This document shows positions 18,488 to 26,295 of a DNA stretch of 56,448 nt, piece after piece. Source of the DNA: Aeromonas caviae (lineage in GTDB: Bacteria > Pseudomonadota > Gammaproteobacteria > Enterobacterales > Aeromonadaceae); NCBI RefSeq assembly GCF_000819785.1, contig NZ_CDBK01000050.1:1-56448 (forward strand), given 5' to 3'. The position numbers were made by a program, and so were the translations under genes. Below the pieces are notes generated by a model. That model made no database searches. It saw nothing but the letters and a program-made list of their open reading frames with translations, and had not been told where the DNA came from. Numbering within the stretch: position 1 is the stretch's first letter; each line of letters begins with the position of its first letter.

Positions 18488-20377
18488 CTAGAGCCGGAAG
18501 CGCCCGATCTCCTGCTCCAGCCGCTCGGTGAGAGACTTGAGCTGGGCCGCCTGGGCGGCCTCTTCGCCAGCCTGGGCCGCCAGCGCCTGGGAGACGTGGC
18601 GGATATTCTCGGTGTTGCGGCTGATCTCGCCGGTCACCGAGGTCTGCTCCTCGGCCGCCGCCGCGATCTGGGTCGCCATGTCGCTGATGGCGCCGATGGC
18701 CTCGTTGATCCTGCCCAGGCTGAGATTCGCCGCTTCGGCGTCCTCCACGCTGGTGCCCGCCAGCTGGCGGCTGGTCTCCATGCCGCCCACCGCCTTGCGG
18801 GTGGTCTGCTGCAGCGCCTCGATCATCTGCTGGATCTCGGCGGTGGAGTCGTGGGTGCGGCGCGACAGCACCCGCACCTCATCCGCCACCACGGCAAAGC
18901 CGCGCCCCTGCTCCCCGGCCCGAGCCGCCTCGATGGCGGCGTTCAGGGCCAGCAGGTTGGTCTGCTCGGCGATGCCGCTGATGGTGGCCAGAATGCCGCT
19001 GATCTGCTGGGCGTGGCCATCCAGCTCGTGGATGGTCTGGCTGGCGTCGGAGACCTCCCCCGCCAGCCCCGTGATACTGCGCTGGCTCTGGCCGACCTGG
19101 GACTGGCCGGCCACCGCGAGGCGCACCGCATCGCCGGCGGTGTTGGCGGCAAACTCGGCGTTGCCGGCGATCTCCTGGGTGGCGGAGGCCATCTCGGTCA
19201 CCGCGGTGGCCACCATGACGATCTCGTCCTGCTGCTGGCGCACCCGCTGGCTGCGGGCCTCGGCCCCCGCCGCCTGGGTGCGGGACTGGGCCGCCAGCTC
19301 GACGGTGACGTCCCGCAACCGGCTGACAATGCCGTGCAGTCGCGCCACGAACTGGTTGAAGTTCTGGGCCAGCTGCCCCACCTCATCCTGGCTGCGGGTG
19401 GCGATCTGCACCGTGAGATCCCCCTCCCCGTGGGCGATGTCGGCGAGCGCCCTGGAGACCCGTCCCAGATCCGCGAACAGGTAGTTGAACATGGCGATGA
19501 GCAGGGCACCGAACACCAGCAGCAGCACCAGGGTCAGCCCCACCAGTTGCCACAGCAGGGAGGCGAGCGGCGCCTCCAGCACCTCCTTGTACATCACCAT
19601 GGCGAGCAGCCAGTCGGTGCCGGGCACACCCTGCACCGAGAGCAGCACCTCGCGCCCGTTCAGGTTGGCGCCGTGCAGCTCGCCGTCGCGGCTCCACGCA
19701 TCCAGCGCCGCCCCGGTGAGGCCGGGATCCAGCTCCGCCACCTGCTTGAGCGCCAGCTCCTTGTTCGGGTGGCCGACGATGAGGCCGGTGCGGTCGAGCA
19801 GCATGGCGTAGCCCTCTCCCTGCACCTTCATGGCCAGCACCTCGTCGATGAGGGCGTCGAGGGAGAGATCCGCCCCGGCCACCCCGATCACCCGGCCCTG
19901 ATGGCTCACCGGCTCGGCCAGGGTCACCACCATCTGCTGCATGGTCACGCTGACATAGGGCGGCGTGACGATGAGCTTGCCCGCCTTGTCGGCGTTCTGG
20001 TACCAGGGGCGGGCCCTGGGGTCATAGTTGGCGGTGTTGAGGGCGGGATCGTGGCGGGTCATCTCCCCCTGCGCCGAACCAAAATAGGTGAGGCCGAAAC
20101 CGCCGGAGGTGCGGGTCTGCAACAGGTGGGGCACCAGGGCCGTGTCGGGGTCGCGCGCAATGACGGCGGCCAGGGCGTCGACCGCGTGCTTGCGATCCTC
20201 AAGCCAGTTGCCGATGGCCACTGAGTGGGCGTGGCCGTAGTTGACCGCCTCGCTCTGGATGGCGTCAAGGGTGCGGGATTTGAGGGTGTGGAAGGCGACA
20301 ATACCGAGCAGGGCTGCCATCAGCAGCACTACCCCCAGGCTGGCCGCGAGCAGCTTGCCGCGCAACGAGAGAGTCAT
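18488..20377 (-). CDS. Methyl-accepting chemotaxis protein, dCache type
   Basis: A 629-residue chemoreceptor. A first membrane helix (about 8-30) is followed by a periplasmic dCache sensor (about 35-275), a second helix (about 280-305), a HAMP domain (with [15 protein letters not shown]) and a long cytoplasmic signalling coil with the hairpin tip [20 protein letters not shown] (near 500). The sensor contains DPRARPWYQ, a later Tyr and [10 protein letters not shown], a pattern found in dCache domains that bind amino acids, so an amino-acid ligand is plausible but inferred. The ATG at 20377 has AGGA nearby. It is a single-gene unit. Confidence 0.92.
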   Translation of the reverse strand: MTLSLRGKLLAASLGVVLLMAALLGIVAFHTLKSRTLDAIQSEAVNYGHAHSVAIGNWLEDRKHAVDALAAVIARDPDTALVPHLLQTRTSGGFGLTYFGSAQGEMTRHDPALNTANYDPRARPWYQNADKAGKLIVTPPYVSVTMQQMVVTLAEPVSHQGRVIGVAGADLSLDALIDEVLAMKVQGEGYAMLLDRTGLIVGHPNKELALKQVAELDPGLTGAALDAWSRDGELHGANLNGREVLLSVQGVPGTDWLLAMVMYKEVLEAPLASLLWQLVGLTLVLLLVFGALLIAMFNYLFADLGRVSRALADIAHGEGDLTVQIATRSQDEVGQLAQNFNQFVARLHGIVSRLRDVTVELAAQSRTQAAGAEARSQRVRQQQDEIVMVATAVTEMASATQEIAGNAEFAANTAGDAVRLAVAGQSQVGQSQRSITGLAGEVSDASQTIHELDGHAQQISGILATISGIAEQTNLLALNAAIEAARAGEQGRGFAVVADEVRVLSRRTHDSTAEIQQMIEALQQTTRKAVGGMETSRQLAGTSVEDAEAANLSLGRINEAIGAISDMATQIAAAAEEQTSVTGEISRNTENIRHVSQALAAQAGEEAAQAAQLKSLTERLEQEIGRFRL

Positions 20378-20777
20378 GACAACGAATCCTTGTGGTAGCC
20401 GGGGGCCGGGAATACCCCCATCTTGGTAGTTCTATCGGCACAATCATGAACGGTCTTTAGTGAATCCTGATATTTTTTCATCTATCAACAACAGAACGCA
20501 CTACCAGCAACAGACTGTTCACTATTCCATGCTGACACCCGCAGGCACCACAAGGCGGCCATGAGGTCAGGTCGCGGATGACGGGCAGGCACCGGCAGAG
20601 CAGGCCAGCACCCGCTGACCTGTCTCTTGAGGGCGGTTTCAGGCGTCTGAAAAGAGGGTTGGCGGGCAGGGTTGAGCATCCATCAGGAACCGAGCTGGTG
20701 CTCCCCCTGTTGCCCCCCTCTCGACAACGTGGGCTGTGCTAGATTGGGTATCCCGTTTTCAAGGAGAACCCGCTGCC
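20378..20777. other. Gene-free region between chemoreceptor and CYTH gene
   Basis: About 400 bases between divergent genes. It should hold both promoters. I see no convincing coding frame or RNA; no -35/-10 pair stands out strongly. Confidence 0.5.
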
Positions 20778-21296
20778 ATGCCACGAAATATCGAGATCAA
20801 AGCCCGCATAGCCGGGGTCGATGACCTTATCCCCAGAGCCGCGGCCATCGCCGACAAGGGCCCCGTCGACATCGCCCAGGACGATACCTTCTTTCGCTGT
20901 GAATCGGGCCGCTTCAAATTGCGGACGCTCTCCCCGTCGGCAGGCCAGCTCATCTTCTACCGCAGGCCTGATCAACAGGGTCCGAAGGAGAGCTACTACC
21001 ACATCACGCCAACGAACGAGCCGGACAAGCTGCGGGAAACGCTCACCCTGGCTTGCGGCCAGATTGGCAGAGTGCGAAAACAGCGGACCCTGTTTCTGGT
21101 GGGCAGAACCCGGATCCATCTCGACCGGGTTGAAGGGCTGGGTCACTTCCTCGAACTGGAAGTGGTGCTGGAAGATGACGAGCCGCGCGAGGTGGGGATG
21201 CAGGAAGCTCACGACATCATGGCGCGTCTCGGTATCGAGCACTCCCGGTTGATCGAAGGCACCTATCTGGATCTCCTGCTGCAACGACAACCCTGA
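20778..21296 (+). CDS. CYTH-domain protein, class IV adenylate cyclase-like
   Basis: A 172-residue single-domain CYTH (triphosphate tunnel) protein. It opens with PRNIEIKARI, the usual tunnel motif of this subgroup, and continues with alternating charged residues (FKLRTLS, LIFYRRPDQ, HLDRVEGLGHFLELEVVLED) that would line the tunnel and bind metal and triphosphate. Proteins of this type are often annotated as class IV adenylate cyclase, but many CYTH proteins are triphosphatases, so the reaction is uncertain. The ATG at 20778 has AAGGAGA 10 nt upstream. It is convergent with the decarboxylase-like gene. Confidence 0.82.
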   Translation: MPRNIEIKARIAGVDDLIPRAAAIADKGPVDIAQDDTFFRCESGRFKLRTLSPSAGQLIFYRRPDQQGPKESYYHITPTNEPDKLRETLTLACGQIGRVRKQRTLFLVGRTRIHLDRVEGLGHFLELEVVLEDDEPREVGMQEAHDIMARLGIEHSRLIEGTYLDLLLQRQP

Positions 21297-21311
21297 GGGA
21301 TTCACAACAAC

Positions 21312-21336
21312 AAGGCCGCCTCAAGGGCGGCCTTTT
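21312..21336. terminator. Terminator between CYTH gene and decarboxylase-like gene
   Basis: Nine-base arms AAGGCCGCC / GGCGGCCTT with a 5-nt loop followed by TT on the plus strand; it sits between convergent genes. Confidence 0.75.
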
Positions 21337-21353
21337 ACTGTCCGGCGGCTGGG

Positions 21354-22724
21354 TTATTTGACCCGCGCCAGCGCCGTGTTGATCCTCAGGTTGGTCGCCT
21401 CCAGCCCCGGCTGCTGGCCGTAGAAGTCGAACGCCAGCTCGACACCGGGGCGAAACAGCAGGCAGTGGGTGGAGCCGCCGAAGTGGAACATGCCGAGCTG
21501 CTCCCCCTTCGCGATCCGCTGCCCCGGCTGCACCGTCACCTCGCAGCTCGACACCTCCGCCATGCCCACCGGCACCACGCACATCAGGCCGATTTTGGGG
21601 TTGTCCGCCTCGATGAAGATGAGTGCCCGGGTCGCCACCGCGGTGAGGAAGGGCTGCGACTGGTTCGGGGCGCTGGGGTCGGGCCCCGCCGGGCTGTCGA
21701 AACCCTGGTGGCGGTTGGCCAGGTAGTAGCTGCCGTTGACCACCTTGACCGAGCGCACCGTGCCGCTCACCGGGCTGTGCCAGCGGTGATAGCTGAGGGC
21801 GCTGAGGAAGGCCTGATAGAGGGTGCCCCCCTCGAACGCGGCGGCGCGCGGGTCGAAGTCCAGCAGGTTGTCCAGGGAATAGGGCTGCCCCTTGAGCCAG
21901 AAGGCGTCCTGCCGTCTTACCCCGGTCACCACCTGCAGCGGGGCCGACTCGCAGGCGTTGGCGATCACGCTGTCATCGTCCGGGGCCGTCACCGGCCGCA
22001 CGCCGGGGCAGAAGCGGCGGGTGAAGAAGTCGTCCCAGCTGGCGAAGCCCTCGTATTCCTCTCCCGGCGCGGTGTGGAAGATCCCCTCGAAGCGCTCTGG
22101 GGTGGGGTTGTCGCCGGCCCCGAGCGCCCCCTGCGCCACCTTGACCATCTCCCGTTTCGCCACCTCCCCGAGCCAGGGGACGATCAGGGTCTGGCGATCC
22201 AGGGGGCTCACCGACTCGGTCAGCACATAACGGGACGCGGAACTTTGCAGGAAGTCGGCCCAGTAACCGAGGATCTTGCGCAGTTGCTGGTTCACCAGCG
22301 CATTGGCAAAGAAGTCATACCCGGCGGCCGTCGCCATGGGCCAGTTGAGCAGGGCATTGATGGGGAATCCGATCAGCCCGGCGGGCTCCTGGGTCTGCAC
22401 ATCCTGATAGGCTTCCGGGGCCGTGGTCATGATGCCGTTGAGCAGTTGCAGGAACTCATCGAAGCTGCGCACCTGGACCTGACCGAGCGGCGTGCTGTGC
22501 TCGTGCTGCCACGCCTCGTCAAACATCCCCTGGGCCTGCTGATGCAGGAGAGGATCCTGCTCCACCAGCGCCTTCAATCCGGCGATCGGGGCCACCAGCG
22601 GGCGAGGCTGGCGGGTGACCGCCTGACGCAGCCGCTGTACCCAGCGCGCCACATGGGCCTGATCCCGGGGGACCCAGCCACCGGCATGGGCATGGGGGTG
22701 ACGCGTATCCACTGCCTTGTTCAT
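21354..22724 (-). CDS. Phosphatidylserine decarboxylase-like enzyme with PSDC N-terminal region
   Basis: A 456-residue protein. The C-terminal half is a phosphatidylserine-decarboxylase domain with HRWHSPVSGTVRS and the self-cleavage motif FGGSTHCLLF (Ser near residue 418), which should yield an alpha chain with a pyruvoyl group. The N-terminal half (about 20-200, with GFPINALLNWPMATAAGYDFF cut into conserved pieces) matches the region found in PSD-like enzymes such as the fungal tryptophan decarboxylase PsiD, not the short membrane-bound Psd of E. coli. No membrane segment is evident. The substrate could be phosphatidylserine or an aromatic amino acid. The ATG at 22724 has AAGGAG 8 nt upstream. 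Confidence 0.8.
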   Translation of the reverse strand: MNKAVDTRHPHAHAGGWVPRDQAHVARWVQRLRQAVTRQPRPLVAPIAGLKALVEQDPLLHQQAQGMFDEAWQHEHSTPLGQVQVRSFDEFLQLLNGIMTTAPEAYQDVQTQEPAGLIGFPINALLNWPMATAAGYDFFANALVNQQLRKILGYWADFLQSSASRYVLTESVSPLDRQTLIVPWLGEVAKREMVKVAQGALGAGDNPTPERFEGIFHTAPGEEYEGFASWDDFFTRRFCPGVRPVTAPDDDSVIANACESAPLQVVTGVRRQDAFWLKGQPYSLDNLLDFDPRAAAFEGGTLYQAFLSALSYHRWHSPVSGTVRSVKVVNGSYYLANRHQGFDSPAGPDPSAPNQSQPFLTAVATRALIFIEADNPKIGLMCVVPVGMAEVSSCEVTVQPGQRIAKGEQLGMFHFGGSTHCLLFRPGVELAFDFYGQQPGLEATNLRINTALARVK

Positions 22725-22897
22725 CGCTCTCTCCTTGTTGAAGCGCCTTGGGCCCGCCGGATGCGATGCGCCTGAGGGCGCCATCTGGCAGGAAGCAAGG
22801 TGTAGCACAGGGGAAAAGCGGCCTCCATTGGCAGAAATGGCAGCGGCGAAGCGGGGAAAAAGAGGCTAACGGAGGCGGTGGCAAACGCCGGAAATGC

Positions 22898-22926
22898 GAA
22901 AGGCCAGCTCAATGAGCTGGCCTTTC
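22898..22926 (-). terminator. Terminator downstream of tRNA-Trp
   Basis: Perfect arms of about 12 bases (GAAAGGCCAGCTC / GAGCTGGCCTTTC) lie directly beyond the tRNA 3' end on the minus strand. Confidence 0.75.
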
Positions 22927-22933
22927 TGAAAAA

Positions 22934-23010
22934 TGGCAGGGGCGGCAGGACTCGAACCCGCAACCATCGGTTTTGGAGACCGCTGTTCTACCAATTGGAA
23001 CTACGCCCCT
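22934..23010 (-). tRNA. trpT: tRNA-Trp (anticodon CCA)
   Basis: A complete 77-nt tRNA with the CCA tail encoded. The acceptor stem AGGGGCG pairs with CGCCCCT, the T arm carries GGGTTCGAGTCC, and the anticodon loop CTCCAAA places CCA at plus-strand positions 22974-22976. It is close to E. coli tRNA-Trp, with changes in the D loop and the T and anticodon stems. Confidence 0.96.
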
Positions 23011-23026
23011 GCAACAAACGAGGCGT

Positions 23027-23054
23027 AGTATACAAAGCGGAGGTCAAAGGTAAA
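23027..23054 (-). promoter_or_regulatory. Sigma-70 promoter of tRNA-Trp
   Basis: On the minus strand TTTACC (23054-23049), a 16-nt spacer and TATACT (23032-23027), ending 17 bases upstream of the mature tRNA 5' end. Confidence 0.65.
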
Positions 23055-23212
23055 GGCTTTTTTTCTCACTTTCGATGCGATCGAACAAATGACGAGCAGA
23101 TCCCCGCAATTCCAACAAGGAGCGGGGGTAAGCTGCTGTATTTGCAGCCCCGACGGGGTAGGAATGGGACACAAATGGGGGTAGGGTGAAACCAGGCTCA
23201 GGGAGGCTGCCC

Positions 23213-23755
23213 ATGCTCAATTACCGACTGCTGCAACAGCTTGCGCCCCTCAACTTCCGGGATGAGCGCAAGACGGAGACCCTGGCCGACTATCTGGACA
23301 GAGTCTCTCCCCTGGTGCCCTCCATTCCCTCCAATGTGCTCGCCCAGTGGATTTACCGTCATTGGCGCGGTTTTGAATCCAACTGGAGCTTTATCGATCT
23401 CGCCAGCCACCAGTTCGAGTGCGAGCACTGGCCCACCGCGCAGATTATCGAGCAGATAGACTCCCGCCACATGGAGGTGATCGATCGCTGGGGCGAGATG
23501 CTGCGCAGCAACCGCTACGTGCGCCGCTCCTGGCTCGGCGATGACATGCTGCACCGGGGCACCTGGTCCGAGCCTGTCATCGTCCTCGCCACCGCCCCGG
23601 GCACCTGCTACCCGGACGGTCACCCCCTGCCCCATCCCTACTGCCTGCTGGAGGGGCACCACAGGCTCGGCTACCTGCGCAGCATGGCCGCCGATGGCGC
23701 CCCCTTGCAGGCGCAGCACGCACTCTGGATTTGTCGACCCGTTCGCGACACTTAA
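23213..23755 (+). CDS. Conserved-looking protein of unknown function with EGHHRLGYLR motif
   Basis: A 180-residue soluble protein I do not recognise. It is rich in Trp and His (IYRHWRGFESNWSF, ECEHWPTAQII) and near its C-terminus has LLEGHHRLGYLR, which recalls the short GxHR motif of ParB/sulfiredoxin-like domains; this is a weak resemblance only. There is no signal peptide or membrane segment. The ATG at 23213 has GGGAGG 6 nt upstream. It lies alone between tRNA-Trp and the pyrBI operon and ends about 40 nt before the pyr promoter. Confidence 0.7.
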   Translation: MLNYRLLQQLAPLNFRDERKTETLADYLDRVSPLVPSIPSNVLAQWIYRHWRGFESNWSFIDLASHQFECEHWPTAQIIEQIDSRHMEVIDRWGEMLRSNRYVRRSWLGDDMLHRGTWSEPVIVLATAPGTCYPDGHPLPHPYCLLEGHHRLGYLRSMAADGAPLQAQHALWICRPVRDT

Positions 23756-23793
23756 ACGTTTTTCCGACCAAATCCTGCCTCTGAAATAAATTT

Positions 23794-23821
23794 TTGACAA
23801 TTCAAAAACCAGCCCTATAAT
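23794..23821 (+). promoter_or_regulatory. pyrBI promoter
   Basis: TTGACA (23794-23799), 16-nt spacer and TATAAT (23816-23821): both boxes match consensus exactly. It drives the leader peptide and pyrBI. Confidence 0.9.
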
Positions 23822-23854
23822 CGGTGCGGTTTTGAAAAAGGTCGGGACAGGACA

Positions 23855-24049
23855 ATGCCGTTTTTGATGAAAAAAGCAGCCTTGCAGACGGGTGGAACGC
23901 ACCAGAGCGGCCCCGTTGTTTCCGGTTCCCGTCCCACAGATCCCCCGTTTTTTTTGAAAAGAGCCCCTGTTTCAGGGGCTTTTTTTTGTGCCGGAAAAAC
24001 CTTCATTGATGCCAAAGGGAATGCAGACGATGACCAATCCACTCTATAA
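23855..24049 (+). CDS. pyrL: pyrBI operon leader peptide (PyrL-like)
   Basis: A 64-codon leader frame beginning [11 protein letters not shown] and passing through PPFFLKR and SGAFFCAG, the last close to the RGAFFCLG end of E. coli PyrL. The Phe/Leu codons correspond to a T8 run just before the attenuator hairpin. By the known mechanism, low UTP makes RNA polymerase pause in the U run so the leading ribosome reaches and disrupts the hairpin. Unlike the 44-residue E. coli peptide, this frame continues through the attenuator and stops 20 bases inside pyrB in another frame, so its ribosome may also help start pyrB translation. Confidence 0.8.
   Translation: MPFLMKKAALQTGGTHQSGPVVSGSRPTDPPFFLKRAPVSGAFFCAGKTFIDAKGNADDDQSTL
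23962..23987 (+). terminator. pyrBI attenuator
   Basis: Stem AGCCCCTG / CAGGGGCT with a TTT loop followed by seven T. A further T8 run at 23948-23955, just upstream, fits the UTP-sensitive pause region. Confidence 0.92.
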
Positions 24050-24950
24050 CAAACACGTCATCTCCATCTCGGATCTGACCCGGTCCGACATGGAACTGGT
24101 GGTCGCCACCGCACAGCGGTTGAAGGCCGAACCCGACAGCCGCCTGCTGAAAGACAAGCTGGTCGCCAGTTGCTTCTTCGAAGCCTCCACCCGCACCCGT
24201 CTCTCCTTCGAGACCGCGGTCCAGCGCCTGGGCGGCAACATCATCGGCTTCGCCGACGGCGGCAACACCAGCGCCAAGAAGGGCGAGACTCTGGCCGACT
24301 CCATCAAGATCATCAGCTCCTACACCGATGCGGTGGTGATGCGCCACCCGAAGGAAGGGGCAGCCCGTCTGGCCTCCGAGTTCTCCCGGGTGCCGGTCAT
24401 CAACGGCGGTGACGGCTCCAACCAGCATCCCACCCAGACCCTGCTCGACCTCTTCTCCATCCACGAGACCCAAGGCAAGCTGGACGGCCTCAACGTCGCC
24501 TTCGTCGGTGACCTGAAGTACGGCCGCACCGTCCACTCCCTGGCCCAGGCCCTGAGCCTGTTCAACTGCCGCTTCTTCTTCATCTCCCCGGAGGCGCTGG
24601 CCATGCCGGACTACCTCTGCGAGGAGCTGGAAGAGAAGGGCATCCGCTTCAGCGTGCACGAGACCATGGAAGAGGTGATGCCGGAGCTCGACATCCTCTA
24701 CATGACCCGCGTCCAGAAGGAGCGCTTCGACGAGACCGAGTACAAGCACATGGCCGCCAAGTTCGTGCTGGAGCTGGCGACCCTGGAAGGGGCCAAGCCC
24801 ACCATGAAGATCCTCCATCCCCTGCCCCGGGTTGACGAGATCGAGGTCGCCGTCGACAAGACCCCCCACGCCTACTACTTCCAGCAGGCGGAGAACGGGG
24901 TCTATGCCCGCCAGGCACTGCTGGCACTGGTACTGAACGAAACCGTCTAA
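24030..24950 (+). CDS. pyrB: Aspartate carbamoyltransferase catalytic subunit
   Basis: A 306-residue catalytic chain of ATCase, which joins carbamoyl phosphate and aspartate in pyrimidine synthesis. Motifs: carbamoyl-phosphate site [11 protein letters not shown] (near residue 52), [28 protein letters not shown] and HPLPRVDEI. It follows E. coli PyrB closely, with one residue fewer before KKGETL. I chose ATG 24030 because AAAGGGA lies 9 nt upstream; the in-frame ATG at 24021 abuts that site. It is followed 16 nt later by pyrI, giving the c6r6 holoenzyme. Confidence 0.98.
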   Translation: MTNPLYNKHVISISDLTRSDMELVVATAQRLKAEPDSRLLKDKLVASCFFEASTRTRLSFETAVQRLGGNIIGFADGGNTSAKKGETLADSIKIISSYTDAVVMRHPKEGAARLASEFSRVPVINGGDGSNQHPTQTLLDLFSIHETQGKLDGLNVAFVGDLKYGRTVHSLAQALSLFNCRFFFISPEALAMPDYLCEELEEKGIRFSVHETMEEVMPELDILYMTRVQKERFDETEYKHMAAKFVLELATLEGAKPTMKILHPLPRVDEIEVAVDKTPHAYYFQQAENGVYARQALLALVLNETV

Positions 24951-24966
24951 GGGAAAGGGGAACATC

Positions 24967-25431
24967 ATGTCCGAGAAGAACCAACTGCAAGTCGAAGCCA
25001 TCCGTCACGGCTCCGTCATCGACCACGTCCCCGCCGGCCAGGGCATCAAGATCCTCAAGCTGTTCCAGCTGATCGAGACCCAGGAGCGGATCACCGTCGG
25101 CTTCAACCTCAAATCCGGCGCCCTCGGCAAGAAGGATCTCATCAAGATCGAGAACACCCGTCTGACCGAGCAGCAGGCCAACCAGCTCGCCCTGTTCGCC
25201 CCCAAGGCCACCGTCAACATCATCGAAGACTTCGTGGTGGTGAAGAAGCACCAGCTGGCGCTGCCGGAGTTCATCGAAGGGGTCTTCCACTGCCCCAACT
25301 CCAACTGCATCTCCCACAACGAACCGGTGGAAAGCTACTTCCGGGTGCGCGAGGTGAAAGGGGCGGTGCGGATGAAGTGCAAATACTGCGAGAAGTCCTT
25401 CACCCAGGACATCGTCAGCGAACGCTACTGA
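24967..25431 (+). CDS. pyrI: Aspartate carbamoyltransferase regulatory subunit
   Basis: A 154-residue regulatory chain. The N-terminal allosteric domain binds ATP/CTP ([18 protein letters not shown] at the start), and the C-terminal zinc domain has four cysteines in CPNSNC and CKYC (about residues 110-140). PyrI gives ATCase its CTP/UTP inhibition. It is the second gene of pyrBI and is followed by a terminator. Confidence 0.98.
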   Translation: MSEKNQLQVEAIRHGSVIDHVPAGQGIKILKLFQLIETQERITVGFNLKSGALGKKDLIKIENTRLTEQQANQLALFAPKATVNIIEDFVVVKKHQLALPEFIEGVFHCPNSNCISHNEPVESYFRVREVKGAVRMKCKYCEKSFTQDIVSERY

Positions 25432-25457
25432 TTTCCTGCCGACAAAAGATATCCATG

Positions 25458-25480
25458 TGGGCCCCATCGGGCCCATTTTT
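25458..25480 (+). terminator. Terminator downstream of pyrI
   Basis: Stem TGGGCCC / GGGCCCA with a CATC loop and five T. Confidence 0.9.
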
Positions 25481-25649
25481 GAACCCTGTCACATCACTTA
25501 TTCCCCCTTTGGTTATAATTTGCCATCCCGTAATGGATATACCTCGCTCATCCCCTGCTTGAGTGCTCCTCATTAGTGTTTTTCGCTATGAAAAGCCGGA
25601 ACGACAGACTGGGCGAGACCGCCATCGCTCATCGCCAAAGGAAGTCGCC

Positions 25650-26141
25650 ATGGTCAACACCCTCAGCCGCCCAGCAGAACCAGAGTCCGACCTGGCCCAG
25701 CTCGACGCCTGCCGCCAGATCATCGGCCAGCACTGCTACAGCACCCAGGAGGAGATCCGCCGCGAGCTCTCCGCCCGCGGTTTTGCGGACATCAGCCAGT
25801 CCACCATCTCCCGCCTGCTGCGCCGTCTCGGGGTCGCCAAGGCCCAGAACGCCAACGGCAAGAAGGTCTACACCCTGGTGGACGAGCAGCTGGAGCCCGC
25901 CGGCAGCACCCGCTCCATCCACGACATGGTGCGCGCCGTGGTCCACAACCAGCAGATGGTGCTGGTGCATACCACCCCGGGGGCCGCTACCGTGGTGGCT
26001 CGCCTGCTGGATCGCAACGCCAATCCCGAGATCCTGGGGGCCGTGGCCGGCAACGACGTGGTACTGATCGCCCCGCGCCACATCAGCCGAACCCGCCAGG
26101 CTCACGCTGCCGTGGTGCGCACCCTGGAAAACGCCCGCTGA
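25650..26141 (+). CDS. argR: Arginine repressor ArgR
   Basis: A 163-residue ArgR. The N-terminal winged helix (about 15-85) includes YSTQEEIRRELSARG and DISQSTISRLLRRLGVAK; the C-terminal domain has VLVHTTPGAATVVARLLD and GNDVVLIAP, the hexamer and arginine-binding core. ArgR represses arginine synthesis and often controls arginine catabolism; here it sits next to the arc operon, on the opposite strand and convergent with it. The ATG at 25650 has AAAGGAAG upstream. A TATAAT at 25514-25519 may be part of its promoter. Confidence 0.96.
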   Translation: MVNTLSRPAEPESDLAQLDACRQIIGQHCYSTQEEIRRELSARGFADISQSTISRLLRRLGVAKAQNANGKKVYTLVDEQLEPAGSTRSIHDMVRAVVHNQQMVLVHTTPGAATVVARLLDRNANPEILGAVAGNDVVLIAPRHISRTRQAHAAVVRTLENAR

Positions 26142-26158
26142 CCCCTGCTGGATGCCAG

Positions 26159-26183
26159 AAGGCGACCCCGGGGTCGCCTTTTT
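26159..26183 (+). terminator. Terminator downstream of argR
   Basis: Ten-base arms AAGGCGACCC / GGGTCGCCTT with a 2-nt loop, followed by TTT. Confidence 0.85.
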
Positions 26184-26245
26184 GTTGCCCGCGCGGCAAG
26201 GAGTCAGACCACGGGAGAGGCCGGGCGCCCCGCCTTGCCAGCCAT

Positions 26246-26272
26246 AAAAAACGGGAGCCCCAGGCTCCCGTT
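26246..26272 (-). terminator. Terminator of the arc operon
   Basis: Ten-base arms AACGGGAGCC / GGCTCCCGTT with a CCA loop; on the minus strand the left flank reads as a T5 tract. Confidence 0.87.
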
Positions 26273-26295
26273 GTTGTCCCTATCTCTGTCGGCAT

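Noticed and set aside
21801..22724. Calling the decarboxylase-like gene plain psd
   Set aside because: Length, the N-terminal region and lack of a membrane segment differ from housekeeping Psd, so I left the symbol empty.
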